This document shows, piece by piece, positions 16,351 to 27,238 of a stretch of DNA of 64,000 bases. This DNA is from Bradyrhizobium rifense (lineage in GTDB: Bacteria > Pseudomonadota > Alphaproteobacteria > Rhizobiales > Xanthobacteraceae): NCBI RefSeq assembly GCF_008123425.1, contig NZ_VSSS01000023.1:80728-144727 (forward strand). Direction: 5' to 3'. Position 1 is the stretch's first letter. Each line of letters starts with the position of its first letter. The notes under the pieces were generated by a model that saw only the letters and a program-made list of their open reading frames with translations, was not told where the DNA came from and ran no database searches. A program made the position numbers and the translations under genes.

Positions 16351-16977
16351 ATGAAGATATCCGACCGCGACGTGCTGCTGGTGATCGACGTGCAGAACGA
16401 CTTCTGCACGGGCGGGGCGCTCGCCGTTCCCGGCGGAGAGAAGGTCGTCCCCGACATCAACCGGATCGCCCAAAAATTCGCCAATGTGGTGCTGACGCAG
16501 GACTGGCATCCGGCCGACCACGTCTCCTTCGCGCCGAACCATGCGGGCAAGCAGCCGTTCCAGACCGTCGAGCTCGACTACGGCACCCAGGTGCTCTGGC
16601 CGACGCATTGCGTGCAGGGCACGGCCGGTGCCGAATTCCACCGCGAGCTCGAGGTCACCCGCGCGAACCTTGTGGTGCGCAAGGGTTTCCGCCGCGGGAT
16701 CGATTCCTATTCGGCGCTGTTCGAGAATGACCACAAGACGCCGACCGGTATGCTTGGCTATCTGCGCGAGCGCGAGCTGAAGACGGTTTTCGTCGCCGGC
16801 CTGGCGCTCGATTTCTGCGTCCGCTTTTCCGCGGAGGATGCGCGCAAGGCCGGGTTCGAAATTGCCGTGATCGAGGATGCCTCTCGCGGCATCGACCTCG
16901 ACGGCTCGGTCGCAGCGACCCATCAAAGTTTTAAGGAGCTCGGCATTTCCGTCGTCAGCCTGGAGGCGTTTTTGTGA
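16351..16977 (+). CDS. pncA: Nicotinamidase/pyrazinamidase
   Basis: The 208-residue protein hydrolyses nicotinamide to nicotinate in NAD salvage. The isochorismatase-fold triad is D13 (V-I-D-V-Q-N-D-F), K111 (V-R-K-G-F) and C156 (A-L-D-F-C-V-R). The metal site D-W-H-P-A-D-H-x-S-F is at residues 51-60. The start at 16351 is supported by a GGGG about six bases upstream; a start four codons earlier is possible. It is followed by a PhaC-like hydrolase and then by glutamine-dependent nadE, so two enzymes of NAD supply lie within 2 kb. Confidence 0.92.
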   Translation: MKISDRDVLLVIDVQNDFCTGGALAVPGGEKVVPDINRIAQKFANVVLTQDWHPADHVSFAPNHAGKQPFQTVELDYGTQVLWPTHCVQGTAGAEFHRELEVTRANLVVRKGFRRGIDSYSALFENDHKTPTGMLGYLRERELKTVFVAGLALDFCVRFSAEDARKAGFEIAVIEDASRGIDLDGSVAATHQSFKELGISVVSLEAFL

Positions 16978-16990
16978 GGATCATGCAGTA

Positions 16991-18109
16991 ATGGTGGCGG
17001 AGAAGAGCGGTCAGCAGCCCGGCGAAGCGGGGCGCGGTCCCGACGACCCCATGCTATGGCCGTTTGCGGCGGCACGGCTTGCCACGGATGCCTGCTTCTG
17101 GTGGCTTGAGCGCGTCCCGGCGGGGCAGGGCGAGGGCGACCTCGCCTGGACCACGTCTGGCACCGTGGCCCTGGAGTTGGCCACCATGCGGCTGCGCGAT
17201 TGTTCGCGGTCGCGATCAGGTCAGCCGGCCTTGGTTTGCGCGCCCTATGCGCTACATCGGGCCCTGATCGCCGATTTTGCACCCGGCCACAGCGTGGTGC
17301 AGTCGCTGCAACAGAGCGGCATCGATCGGATCTATCTCACCGACTGGCGCTCGGCCACGCCTAGCATGCGCTATCTCTCGATCGACAGCTATCTCGGCGA
17401 TCTCAACGTTGCCGTCGACGAGATCGGCGCACCGGTCGATCTGGTCGGGCTGTGCCAGGGCGGCTGGCTCTCGCTGCTCTATGCGGCGCGGTTTCCGGCC
17501 AAGGTGCGGCGGCTGGTGCTAGCGGGTGCGCCGGTCGACCTCTCGGTCGAGTCCAGGCTGTCGCAGCTCGCCCGCAACGCGCCCGAGATCGTCTACGATC
17601 AGCTCGTCGCGCGCGGCGGCGGCAATGTCAGCGGCGAGGAGATGCTGCGTGTCTGGTCGAAGGCGCCTGGCCCCGACGACATCGCGGCGGCATTGCAGAG
17701 AGATATCTCGGACGAGGAGGGTGCGGCCCTGCTCGCCCGCTTCGAGCGCTGGAATAGCGAGCCGCTGAACCTGCCGGGCACCTACTATCTCCAGATCGTC
17801 AACTGGATCTTTCGCGAGAACCGGATCGCGTCAGGCCATTTCACGGCCCTCGGCCGCGCGATCAAGCTGAAGGACGTCAAGTCGCCCATCTTCCTGCTGG
17901 CCGGACTCGACGACGATGTCGTGCCGGCCACACAGGCGCTCGCCACCGCCGGGCTTGTCGGCACGCCGCCGGCTTTCGTTGCAGCAAGCTCCGAGCCCAG
18001 CAATCATCTCGGCCTGTTCATGGGCGCGCGGACACACGCCCATGCCTGGCCCCGGATCGCGGAATGGCTGCGCAGCGACCTCTCCAGCGTGTTGGCACGT
18101 AGCGCCTGA
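16991..18109 (+). CDS. PHA synthase-like alpha/beta hydrolase with Cys nucleophile
   Basis: The 372-residue protein has an alpha/beta hydrolase fold with the lipase-box variant G-L-C-Q-G-G (C155), as in polyhydroxyalkanoate synthases, and not Ser. The Asp of the triad is in L-A-G-L-D-D-D-V-V-P (D307-309) and the His is in S-N-H-L-G-L-F-M-G (H339). The length is close to a class III PhaC subunit and much shorter than class I PhaC. The N-terminal 120 residues resemble the cap region. It may be a PHA synthase-related thioesterase, depolymerase or small synthase. It starts 13 bases after pncA with a GAGGA site, so co-transcription is likely. Confidence 0.72.
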   Translation: MVAEKSGQQPGEAGRGPDDPMLWPFAAARLATDACFWWLERVPAGQGEGDLAWTTSGTVALELATMRLRDCSRSRSGQPALVCAPYALHRALIADFAPGHSVVQSLQQSGIDRIYLTDWRSATPSMRYLSIDSYLGDLNVAVDEIGAPVDLVGLCQGGWLSLLYAARFPAKVRRLVLAGAPVDLSVESRLSQLARNAPEIVYDQLVARGGGNVSGEEMLRVWSKAPGPDDIAAALQRDISDEEGAALLARFERWNSEPLNLPGTYYLQIVNWIFRENRIASGHFTALGRAIKLKDVKSPIFLLAGLDDDVVPATQALATAGLVGTPPAFVAASSEPSNHLGLFMGARTHAHAWPRIAEWLRSDLSSVLARSA

Positions 18110-18236
18110 CGGCCTCCGAAGCTGCAAATCCGTTATGCATGATGCCGGATGGCCTGCACGGGGGCCTATCGATGGGTTAAATAGAGACGAGAGCTGGCTG
18201 CGGCCGGTCCGACAAGATTTAAGGGTTCTTTGCTCG

Positions 18237-20270
<2,034 letters not shown>

Positions 20271-20722
20271 GCGAAGAGGGCAGTCCAAAACGACTTCGCG
20301 CCGCGCGGCTCATACAGCCGGCGGCGCGAAGAAATTGCGTTCAATCTAGAAAGCACGAGGTCCGGAGTGCCTAGGAGTCCGGACCTCGTAACCTTGCCCC
20401 AGCCTTTGATCCCCCCGCCCCAAGTGGTCCCCCAACCCCGTGGTGCGCGATCAGAGGGTGATGCCCTTGGAAGGCCGCCGATCGATGTCCCGCGATGTAC
20501 GCGAGATCGGATTAGGACTCCATTCCGGATCACTACGGATTTAATCGTGCTTGATTTCGCGCGCGGATGCATGCGTCTGCGCGCGGTGCGCTCGCCGCTG
20601 CCCGAATTCGATGCAAGCGAGCGGCAGGATGTCCACATCTGCCGAATCCGCATTTCACCGGCGTGTCATTGAACTGGTCTAGCGCTGCTCCCCGTCATCG
20701 CTGACGGCCAAGGGAGAAAGCC
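20271..20722. other. Intergenic region after nadE
   Basis: Holds the nadE terminator at 20355-20389. The rest, to 20722, shows no supported gene. It probably carries the promoter for the isomerase/dipeptide ABC operon; the start codon at 20723 has AAGGGAGAAAG just upstream. Confidence 0.6.
20355..20389 (+). terminator. nadE terminator
   Basis: A perfect 12-bp stem (ACGAGGTCCGGA and complement) with an 11-base loop, 84 bases after the nadE stop. Confidence 0.7.
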
Positions 20723-21538
20723 ATGTCGAAGCCGGTGTTGGGCGCCGCACTTTCCATCAAATCGATCCCCGCTCACCGTGACTGGCTTCTGGAACGACAA
20801 CGCGATCTCGAAGTCCAGGACTTCTTCCGCGCCGATCTGCTCGACGGCGACTGGCGCAGCGCTGCCACCGACATCAAGCAGATGCTCTCAGGCCATACCG
20901 GTCGCCTCGGCATCCACGGCCCGTTCTGGGGCTTCAAGATCGACAGCCATGATCCGATGATCCGCCAGGCCGTGACCAAGCGCCTGCTGCAGGGCCTTGA
21001 TGCCGCTGAATTCCTCGGCGCGACCCAGATGGTGATGCATTCGCCGTTCACGACCTGGGACCACAACAATCTCGATCTCTATCCGGACAGTCGCGCCAAC
21101 ATCGTCGAGCGTGTCAAGGCGACGCTGGCCGAGGTGATCGCGCGCGCCGAGACCATCGGCTGCGAGATCGTCATCGAGAACATCGAGGACAAGGACCCGC
21201 GCGACCGCGTGCGCCTCGCCAAGGCGCTCGAGAGCAGCAAGGTCCGAGTCTCCCTCGACACCGGCCACGCCAACTACGCCCACGTCTCCACCGGCGCGCC
21301 GCCGGTCGACTATTACGTCGAAATCGCCGGTGACATGTTGACGCATGTGCACCTCCAGGACACCGACGGCTTTGCTGATCGCCATTGGGCGCCGGGCGAA
21401 GGCAACATTCCCTGGGTCGCCGTGTTCCGCGCGTTGGGCCGGCTGACCTCGAACCCGCGGCTGATCCTCGAGCTCCGCAACCACGACGACGTCCGCAAGG
21501 GCGCCGCGCATCTCGCCGCGCTCGGTCTCGCCGAATAA
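20723..21538 (+). CDS. Sugar phosphate isomerase/epimerase-like TIM barrel
   Basis: The 271-residue protein has the xylose-isomerase-like (AP endonuclease 2) barrel: G-R-L-G-I-H-G-P-F-W near residue 58, V-M-H-S-P near 100, E-I-V-I-E-N-I-E-D near 150, S-L-D-T-G-H-A-N-Y near 175, H-V-H-L-Q-D-T-D-G near 210 and L-I-L-E-L-R near the end. These strand ends carry the His, Glu and Asp residues that bind divalent metal. It opens a six-gene operon with a dipeptide-type ABC transporter, 29 bases ahead of the SBP gene, so it probably acts on the imported compound. Confidence 0.82.
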   Translation: MSKPVLGAALSIKSIPAHRDWLLERQRDLEVQDFFRADLLDGDWRSAATDIKQMLSGHTGRLGIHGPFWGFKIDSHDPMIRQAVTKRLLQGLDAAEFLGATQMVMHSPFTTWDHNNLDLYPDSRANIVERVKATLAEVIARAETIGCEIVIENIEDKDPRDRVRLAKALESSKVRVSLDTGHANYAHVSTGAPPVDYYVEIAGDMLTHVHLQDTDGFADRHWAPGEGNIPWVAVFRALGRLTSNPRLILELRNHDDVRKGAAHLAALGLAE

Positions 21539-21567
21539 CCAGATCACAGAGGGCAGGGGTCACCGTC

Positions 21568-23205
21568 ATGAGCAACTTCACCCGTCGCACCATCCTGAAA
21601 TCCGGCAGCGCTGCCGCCGGCACGCTGCTGCTACCGCGCTTTGCGATCGGGCAGGCCGACAATCGTCCGTCGGTGACGATCGCCGTGCAGAAGGTGACGA
21701 ACGCCAACGTGCTCGACGTGCTGCGCGAGCAGTCCAATGTCGGCGAGCGCGTGTTCTTCTCCTCGATCTGGGAAGGCCTGATCTCGAAGAATTTCCGCGG
21801 CAATCTCGAGGCCGTGCCGGGCCTCGCCACCGAATGGCGACGCATCGACGATCAGACCGTGGAAGTGAAGCTGCGGCAGGGCGTGAAATTCCACAATGGC
21901 GACGAGCTGACCGCCGAAGATGTCGTCTTCACCTTCAGCCGTGAGCGCATGTTCGGCGAGACCGAAGCCAAGAGCCGCTCCACCATCCAGGCTTTCGAAA
22001 AGATCCCGATGCCGAAGCCCGGCAAGGAATTGCCGCCTGACGTGCCCGCCGTCGCGCGCCGTATCTGGCCCGACCTCGTCCGCGTCGACGCCGTCGACAA
22101 GTACACGGTGCGCTTCTACAACGCGACGCCCGACGTCACTATCGAGGGCCGGCTGTCGCGGTATGGCTCGGATATCGCCAACCGCCGCGCCTGGGATGAA
22201 GCCGCGAGCTATCTCGACTGGGCGCGCAAGCCGGTCACCACCGGTCCCTACAAAGTCGTCGAGCTCAAGCCCGACGTGTCGCTGACGCTGGAAGCGCACG
22301 ACGAATATTGGGGCGGCCGGCCGCCGCTCAAGCGCATCCGCTTCCTGGAAGTGCCCGAGGTCGCGAGCCGCATCAACGGGCTTTTGTCCGGCGAATACCA
22401 GTTTGCCTGCGACATCCCGCCGGACCAGATCGCCGGCATCGAGAAGAATTCCGCGTTCGAAGTGCAGGGCGGCACCATTCTCAATCACCGCCTGACCGTG
22501 TTTGACAAGAACCACGCCCAGCTCGCCAATCCGCTGGTGCGGCGTGCCTTCACCCACGCGATCGATCGCCAGGCCATCGTCGACAGCCTGTGGGCCGGCC
22601 GCACCCGCGTGCCGAAGGGCCTGCAGTGGGAATTTTACGGCGACATGTTCAACGCCGATTGGAGCGTGCCGGCTTACGATCCCAAGCTCGCGCAGGATCT
22701 TTTGAAGCAGGCCAACTACAAGGGCGATCCGATCCCGTATCGCCTGCTCAACAACTACTACACCAACCAGGTCGCGACCGGGCAGGTGCTGGTCGAGATG
22801 TGGAAATCGGTCGGCCTCAACGTAGAGATCGAGACCAAGGAAAACTGGTCTCAGATCATGGAGCGCGCGCCGACCCGCGCCGTGCGCGACTGGTCGAACT
22901 CCGCCGCCTTCAACGATCCGGTGTCGTCGATCGTTGCCCAGCACGGTCCGAACGGCCAGCAGCAGCAGATCGGCGAGTGGACCAACGCAGAGCTGAACAA
23001 GCTCTCGGAGTTCCTGGAGACCTCGACCGACCGCGCCGCGCGCAAGAAGGCGTTCCACCGCATGCTGGAGATCGCCGAGCGCGAGGACCCCGCTTATACG
23101 GTGCTGCACCAGAACGCGACCTTCACGGCCAAGCCGAAGTCGATCAAATGGAAGGCGTCGCCCGCTTTCGCGATGGATTTCCGCGCCGGCAATTTCGAGG
23201 CTTAA
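21568..23205 (+). CDS. ABC transporter solute-binding protein (family 5), Tat-exported
   Basis: The 545-residue protein starts MSNFTRRTILKSGSAAAG, a twin-Arg signal ending F-A-I-G-Q-A. The mature part is an SBP_bac_5 protein: V-P-G-L-A-T-E-W, L-R-Q-G-V-K-F-H-N-G-D-E-L-T-A-E-D-V-V-F and, further on, R-R-A-F-T-H-A-I-D-R-Q-A-I-V. Family 5 binds dipeptides, oligopeptides, nickel or opines and sugars. Here the isomerase-like neighbour argues for a sugar or opine-like ligand, but this is inference. Genes for two ATPases and two permeases follow without gaps. Confidence 0.88.
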   Translation: MSNFTRRTILKSGSAAAGTLLLPRFAIGQADNRPSVTIAVQKVTNANVLDVLREQSNVGERVFFSSIWEGLISKNFRGNLEAVPGLATEWRRIDDQTVEVKLRQGVKFHNGDELTAEDVVFTFSRERMFGETEAKSRSTIQAFEKIPMPKPGKELPPDVPAVARRIWPDLVRVDAVDKYTVRFYNATPDVTIEGRLSRYGSDIANRRAWDEAASYLDWARKPVTTGPYKVVELKPDVSLTLEAHDEYWGGRPPLKRIRFLEVPEVASRINGLLSGEYQFACDIPPDQIAGIEKNSAFEVQGGTILNHRLTVFDKNHAQLANPLVRRAFTHAIDRQAIVDSLWAGRTRVPKGLQWEFYGDMFNADWSVPAYDPKLAQDLLKQANYKGDPIPYRLLNNYYTNQVATGQVLVEMWKSVGLNVEIETKENWSQIMERAPTRAVRDWSNSAAFNDPVSSIVAQHGPNGQQQQIGEWTNAELNKLSEFLETSTDRAARKKAFHRMLEIAEREDPAYTVLHQNATFTAKPKSIKWKASPAFAMDFRAGNFEA

Positions 23206-23208
23206 TCC

Positions 23209-24192
23209 ATGGCGCCGCTGGTCAGCATTGAAGGCCTCAGCGTCGCCTTCAACGGCGTGCCGGTGCTGCGCGGCGTCGATCTCGCTCTCGGCAAGGGCGA
23301 GGCCCTTGGCCTCGTCGGCGAGTCCGGCTCCGGCAAGTCCGTGACCTGGCTCGCCGCTCTTGGATTGCTGCCGCGGCATGCGAAGATCTCGGGCTCTGTC
23401 CGTCTCGACGGACGCGAGATTCTCGGGGCGCCGGCGTCCGAGCTCGACCAGGTGCGGGGCGGGCGGGTCGCCATGATCTTCCAGGACCCGGCGAGCGCGC
23501 TCAATCCGGTGCTGACTATCCGCAAGCAGCTCTGCGAGGCGCTGGTGCTGCATCGCGATCTCTCCGGTGAGGCCGTGAAGGCAGAAGCGCTGCGGCTGCT
23601 CAATCTTGTCGGCATTCCCGACGCGACGAGGCGCCTGTCCGCTTATCCGCATGAATTCTCCGGCGGCCAGGTCCAGCGCATCATGATCGCGATGGCGCTC
23701 GCCGGAAATCCCGATCTGCTGATCGCGGACGAGCCGACCACCGCGCTCGATGCCACCATCCAGGCGCAGATTCTGGAGCTGCTCTCCACCATCCGCCGCG
23801 AGATGAGCATGGCGATGGTCCTGATCAGCCACGATCTCGGCGTCGTTGCTGAAAACTGCGACCGCGTCGCGGTGATGTATGCCGGCCGCATCGTCGAGCA
23901 GGCGCCCGCCAATCAGCTCTTCGCCGATCCCGTGCACCCCTATGCGCAAGGCCTGATCGGCGCGCTGCCGCCGCTTGATGGGCCGCGCCGCCGTCTCACC
24001 GCCATTCCCGGCACCGTGCCCGATCCCGCGCACATGCCTGATGGATGCGCGTTCGCGCCACGCTGTGCGCTCGCGGCCGAGCCCTGCCGCCTCGCCGTGC
24101 CGACCCTCGCGCCGATCGCAGACGACCGCACTGTGGCCTGCATCCGCGCCGAGGCCTCGCGCCGCGCGCTGCTCGGGATCGCGGCCGAATGA
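23209..24192 (+). CDS. Dipeptide/oligopeptide-type ABC transporter ATPase (DppD-like)
   Basis: The 327-residue ATPase has Walker A G-E-S-G-S-G-K-S (near residue 40), signature [15 protein letters not shown], Walker [13 protein letters not shown] and H-loop S-H-D-L-G-V-V. The C-terminal oligo_HPY extension with H-P-Y-A-Q-G-L and a Cys-containing C-A-F-A-P-R-C-A-L tail is typical of DppD/OppD, whose cysteines can bind an iron-sulfur cluster. It begins three bases after the SBP stop and overlaps the next gene by four bases. Confidence 0.9.
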   Translation: MAPLVSIEGLSVAFNGVPVLRGVDLALGKGEALGLVGESGSGKSVTWLAALGLLPRHAKISGSVRLDGREILGAPASELDQVRGGRVAMIFQDPASALNPVLTIRKQLCEALVLHRDLSGEAVKAEALRLLNLVGIPDATRRLSAYPHEFSGGQVQRIMIAMALAGNPDLLIADEPTTALDATIQAQILELLSTIRREMSMAMVLISHDLGVVAENCDRVAVMYAGRIVEQAPANQLFADPVHPYAQGLIGALPPLDGPRRRLTAIPGTVPDPAHMPDGCAFAPRCALAAEPCRLAVPTLAPIADDRTVACIRAEASRRALLGIAAE

Positions 24193-25181
24193 GCGCGCCG
24201 CTCGTCGAGGTGTCCTCGATCTCGCGCAGTTACTCGATGCGCTCCGGGATGTTCGGCCGCAGCACGGCCGTGCACGCCGTCGACGCCGTGTCGCTGAGCA
24301 TTCCCAAGGGCGAAACGCTCGGCCTTGTCGGCGAGTCCGGCTCGGGCAAGTCTACGACGGGGCGCGTCGTGCTCGGCCTCGAGCCGCCGGATCGTGGCGA
24401 GGTCTGCTTCGGCGGCAAGCCGATGGCCGCGCCCGGGACACAGGCGTGGCGTGCACAGCGCGCCCGCATGCAGATGATCTTTCAGGACCCGCTGGGCGCG
24501 CTGGACCGGCGTTTGCCGGTGGCGACCCAGATCCGCGAGCCCCTCGATATTCATGGCCTCGGCACACCGGCCGAGCGCGAGGATCGCGCCCGCGAGTTGC
24601 TGCGCGCCGTCGAGCTCACGCCCGCGCATGGCGCGCGCTATCCGGGCGCGCTGTCCGGCGGTCAGCGCCAGCGCATCGTGCTGGCACGGGCGCTGGCGAC
24701 AAAGCCCGATTTCCTCGTCTGCGACGAGCCTGTCAGCGCGCTCGACGTCTCGATCCAGGCCCAGGTGGTGAATCTGCTCGCCGATCTCCAGGCGCAGCTT
24801 GGGCTCACGCTGGTGTTCATCAGCCACGATCTGCGTGTCGTTCGCCAGATCAGCAATATCGTCGCTGTGATGTATCTCGGTCGCATCGTCGAGATCGGCA
24901 GCGCCGATGATCTCTTTGCACGCCCTGAGCATCCGTACACGCAGGCGCTGGTGTCGGCTTCACCCGCTCCCGGCCGCCGCAGCGCAAGCCGCATCGTGCT
25001 GGCGGGCGATCCGCCGAACCCAGCCGCTCGTCCGAGCGGCTGCGCGTTCCATCCGCGCTGCCCGCGCGCGATCGCACGCTGCGCAAGCGAGGTGCCGACG
25101 CTCTCGCTGGTCGGCGGCGACCGCCAAGTCGCCTGCCATCTCGTGACGGGGCCGCAGGCCGAGACCCGGGACGCGGCGTGA
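24189..25181 (+). CDS. Dipeptide/oligopeptide-type ABC transporter ATPase (DppF-like)
   Basis: A 330-residue second ATPase: Walker [13 protein letters not shown] (near residue 50), signature [15 protein letters not shown], Walker B F-L-V-C-D-E-P-V-S-A-L-D-V-S, H-loop S-H-D-L. The C-terminal H-P-Y-T-Q-A-L and G-C-A-F-H-P-R-C-P motifs identify DppF/OppF. It pairs with the DppD-like protein as a heterodimer. ATGA overlap with the previous gene and TGATG overlap with the following permease show tight coupling. Confidence 0.9.
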   Translation: MSAPLVEVSSISRSYSMRSGMFGRSTAVHAVDAVSLSIPKGETLGLVGESGSGKSTTGRVVLGLEPPDRGEVCFGGKPMAAPGTQAWRAQRARMQMIFQDPLGALDRRLPVATQIREPLDIHGLGTPAEREDRARELLRAVELTPAHGARYPGALSGGQRQRIVLARALATKPDFLVCDEPVSALDVSIQAQVVNLLADLQAQLGLTLVFISHDLRVVRQISNIVAVMYLGRIVEIGSADDLFARPEHPYTQALVSASPAPGRRSASRIVLAGDPPNPAARPSGCAFHPRCPRAIARCASEVPTLSLVGGDRQVACHLVTGPQAETRDAA

Positions 25182-26110
25182 TGGGACGCTATTTCGCCAT
25201 TCGGATTGGGCGCGCGGCGCTCACGATCGTGCTCGTCCTCACCTTCGCCTTCGTGGTGCTGCGGCTATCAGGCGATCCCGCGCTGATGATTTTGGGACCG
25301 GAAGCACCTCCTGAAGTCCTTGCCGCCTTCCGCAAGGCGTGGGGCCTCGATGACCCCATCTGGTTTCAGTATCTCGATTATTTCGGCGCCATCGCCAAGG
25401 GCGAGCTCGGCCGTTCCATGCGTGATGGACGACCGGCGATCCAGCTCGTGCTGGAGCGGATCCCGGCAACGCTGGCGCTGACCTTGCCGGCCTTCGTCTT
25501 CAAGGTCGCGCTCGGCATTCCCGCCGGAATCTACGCCGCGCTGCATCGCGGTTCGGGAATCGACCGCGCCGTGATGATGACGGCGGTCGCCGGCTTCACC
25601 GTGCCGAGTTTTGTGCTCGCGCTGCTGCTCGTGCTGGTCTTTGCCGTGCAGCTCGGCTGGTTGCCGTCGGGCGGGCAGGACAGCTGGCGTCACGCCATTC
25701 TGCCGATCGTGACACTCAGCCTTGGCGGCGCCGCCGTGCTGGCGCGTTTCACCCGCAGCGCCATGCTGGAGGTGCTGGGCCAGCCCTATATCCGCACGGC
25801 GTCGGCGAAAGGGGTGCCCTGGCATCGTGTTGTGATCTCGCACGCGCTGCCGAACGCGGCGATCCCGACCGTGACGATCCTGGGCTTCATGGTGGGCTCA
25901 TTGATTGCGGGCGCGGTCGTGGTCGAAAGCGTGTTCTCGTGGCCGGGGGTAGGGCGCCTCCTCGTCGTTGCGGTCGCCAACCGCGATCTCGCCGTCGTGC
26001 AGTGCATCCTGCTGCTGGTGGCGCTGACCATGGTCACGTCAAACCTGATCGTCGATTTCCTCTATGGCTTCCTCGATCCGCGGCTGCGCGCGAAAGGGGC
26101 TCACGCATGA
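25181..26110 (+). CDS. ABC transporter permease (DppB-like)
   Basis: The 309-residue membrane protein has a first helix right at the N-terminus (A-L-T-I-V-L-V-L-T-F-A-F-V-V-L) followed by G-D-P-A and the periplasmic loop typical of DppB/OppB. Further helices and an EAA-like loop (R-T-A-S-A-K-G-V-P-W-H-R-V-V) precede the last helices. The ATG at 25181 overlaps the previous stop as TGATG; a GTG one codon earlier is also possible. Confidence 0.88.
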   Translation: MGRYFAIRIGRAALTIVLVLTFAFVVLRLSGDPALMILGPEAPPEVLAAFRKAWGLDDPIWFQYLDYFGAIAKGELGRSMRDGRPAIQLVLERIPATLALTLPAFVFKVALGIPAGIYAALHRGSGIDRAVMMTAVAGFTVPSFVLALLLVLVFAVQLGWLPSGGQDSWRHAILPIVTLSLGGAAVLARFTRSAMLEVLGQPYIRTASAKGVPWHRVVISHALPNAAIPTVTILGFMVGSLIAGAVVVESVFSWPGVGRLLVVAVANRDLAVVQCILLLVALTMVTSNLIVDFLYGFLDPRLRAKGAHA

Positions 26111-26967
26111 CCGATGCGACGCTGAAGGATACGGCCGTCCGCCGCCGCATCAGCCTGCCGACGATCCCCGTCTCCGTCGCACTTGCGGTCAGCTGGATCA
26201 TCGCCATGCTGGTGATCGCTGCGCTCGCCGAGAAGATCGCGCCCTATGGCTACACCCAATTCGATCTGCGCAATCGCCTGGCTGCGCCCGGCAATGTCGC
26301 GCACTGGCTCGGCACCGACGAGCTCGGCCGCGACGTGCTGTCGCGGCTGCTAGTCTCCATCCGCATCTCGCTGCTGATCGCGTTCGGCGCGACCGCGATC
26401 TCGGCCGTCGTCGGCACCGCGCTCGGCTTCCTCGCCGCGCATTTTCGTGGGGCCGTCGAACAGTTCGTGCTGATGCTGACCGATTTCCAGGCCAGCATGC
26501 CGTTCCTGATCATGGCGCTCGCGGTGCTCGCCTTCTTCGGCAATTCGCTGCCGCTGCTGATCGGCCTGATGGGCCTGTTCGGCTGGGAGCGTTACGCCCG
26601 CATCGCCCGCGGCCTCGCCATCTCAGCCAATGCGCAGGGCTACGCCGCCGCCGTCCGCCAACTCGGCGCCACGCCGGCGCGGATCTACCTGCGCCACATC
26701 CTGCCCAACATCGCCTCGACCCTGATCGTCTCGACCACGCTGGTGTTTCCCGAGGTGATCCTGATGGAGTCAGGCCTGTCCTTCCTCGGCCTCGGCGTGC
26801 AGCCGCCGATGACCAGCCTCGGCAACATGGTCGGCTATGGCCGCGAGTACCTGACGCGGGCGCCCTGGATCATGCTGGCGCCGGCGACCACAATCGTGGT
26901 GACCACGCTGGCCGTCTCCGTGATCGGCGACTGGCTGCGCGACCGGCTGGATCCGACCCTGCAGTAG
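26107..26967 (+). CDS. ABC transporter permease (DppC-like)
   Basis: The 286-residue permease carries the DppC/OppC pattern: cytoplasmic N-terminus, first helix, P-Y-G-Y-T-Q-F-D, H-W-L-G-T-D-E-L-G-R-D-V-L-S-R-L near residue 70, the EAA loop Y-A-A-A-V-R-Q-L-G-A-T-P-A-R-I-Y, and G-L-S-F-L-G-L-G-V-Q-P-P near the end. ATGA overlap with dppB-like gene. It completes the importer. A long palindromic repeat follows at 26985-27071. Confidence 0.9.
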   Translation: MTDATLKDTAVRRRISLPTIPVSVALAVSWIIAMLVIAALAEKIAPYGYTQFDLRNRLAAPGNVAHWLGTDELGRDVLSRLLVSIRISLLIAFGATAISAVVGTALGFLAAHFRGAVEQFVLMLTDFQASMPFLIMALAVLAFFGNSLPLLIGLMGLFGWERYARIARGLAISANAQGYAAAVRQLGATPARIYLRHILPNIASTLIVSTTLVFPEVILMESGLSFLGLGVQPPMTSLGNMVGYGREYLTRAPWIMLAPATTIVVTTLAVSVIGDWLRDRLDPTLQ

Positions 26968-26984
26968 GGGCAAGTTGGGCCCCT

Positions 26985-27071
26985 GTAGCCCGGATGGCGC
27001 GCAGCGAAATCCGGGGCGGGTGCATCGGGGCGAGACCGGTCCCGGATTACGCTCCGCTCCATCCGGGCTAC
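26985..27071. repeat. Intergenic palindromic repeat, type 3 (GTAGCCCGGATGG family)
   Basis: The ends GTAGCCCGGATGG and CCATCCGGGCTAC are exact complements, with further internal pairing (ATCCGGG/CCCGGAT). This dispersed element type is very frequent in Bradyrhizobium and other proteobacteria. It sits 18 bases after the ABC operon and may form its 3' end. Confidence 0.75.
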
Positions 27072-27238
27072 GAAGAGCCCGCGCAGGGAGCAGGGGAGGC
27101 CTGCGATAGGCCGATCCGGCTCCGTTCGGCCCAAGTTCCCGTTGCGCCAGCCCACCCCGTGCGCTATCCGGCCGGAAAGGCCTGAGGCGGCTCCATATTT
27201 TCCCGCCCGGCCGGTCAAACCCGAGGACGGAAACCGCC

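Noticed and set aside
21631..24033. An 800-codon minus-strand frame
   Set aside because: It is exactly antisense to the SBP and DppD-like genes; its Arg/His/Asp/Val-rich composition is the usual shadow of GC-rich coding DNA.
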